Origin: an uncultured Lachnospiraceae bacterium
Lineage (GTDB): Bacteria > Bacillota > Clostridia > Lachnospirales > Lachnospiraceae
Reading direction: 5' to 3'
DNA: 6,147 bases
Assembly: GCA_900553305.1 (NCBI GenBank)
Contig: USDI01000142.1
Span: 1-6,147 of the forward strand
Made by a program: the position numbers and the translations under genes. Positions 6,131-6,147 of the stretch are shown here, in pieces. Positions within the stretch are counted from its first letter, which is position 1; every line of letters begins with the position of its first letter. The notes under the pieces are model-generated. The model was not told where the DNA came from, searched no databases, and was given only the letters and a program-made list of their open reading frames with translations.

Positions 6131-6147
6131 CAATGAACTTTTATATA

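Noticed and set aside
1..6147. CRISPR array, tRNA/rRNA, insertion sequence or toxin-antitoxin system
   Set aside because: I saw no regularly spaced identical repeats, no tRNA-like cloverleaf, no transposase motifs with inverted repeats, and no small gene pair.

Overview
The window looks like a Firmicutes sequence, most likely class Clostridia and plausibly Lachnospiraceae. This rests on moderate GC in the main gene, a TTG start with a strong Shine-Dalgarno, a sigma-A type promoter in a very AT-rich leader, and an EssC of the Firmicutes T7SSb type. All recognisable genes lie on the minus strand, so transcription runs from high to low coordinates. Both ends cut through genes, so this may be a whole short contig.

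Layout in the direction of transcription. (1) About 6115-5507: the C-terminal part of a serine/threonine/lysine-rich coiled-coil protein with a FliD-like C-terminus. Its 5' end is missing or frameshifted at the window edge, and an intrinsic terminator follows at 5456-5425. (2) 5506-5103: a 404-base intergenic region. It holds that terminator, two diverged 49-base direct repeats that may belong to a tiny relict reading frame, a near-ideal promoter (-35 TTGACA, 17-base spacer, extended -10), and an imperfect 16-base palindrome in the leader of the next transcript. (3) 5102-687: a complete essC gene of 1471 codons, the FHA/FtsK-SpoIIIE ATPase that drives the type VIIb (ESX/WXG100-type) secretion system. 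It has two FHA-like regions, two membrane segments and three ATPase modules. The first module is fully conserved and the third has a degenerate Walker B. (4) 682-1: starting 4 bases after the essC stop, with its own Shine-Dalgarno, a reading frame that runs off the window. Most of it is the catalytic core of glycogen branching enzyme (GlgB) without the N-terminal domain.

The most notable point is the essC/glgB boundary. The first 16-18 codons of the 'glgB' frame do not look like GlgB. They resemble the start of a small ubiquitin-like YukD/EsaB protein, which would be a sensible operon partner for essC. GC content rises from about 45% around the boundary (601-720) to 60% in bases 1-120. The simplest reading is an in-frame chimeric join near 620-645, either an assembly artefact or a real recombination between a T7SS locus and a glgB gene. 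No complete new system is visible. The biology here is a separately promoted T7SSb motor gene with a few unusual details.
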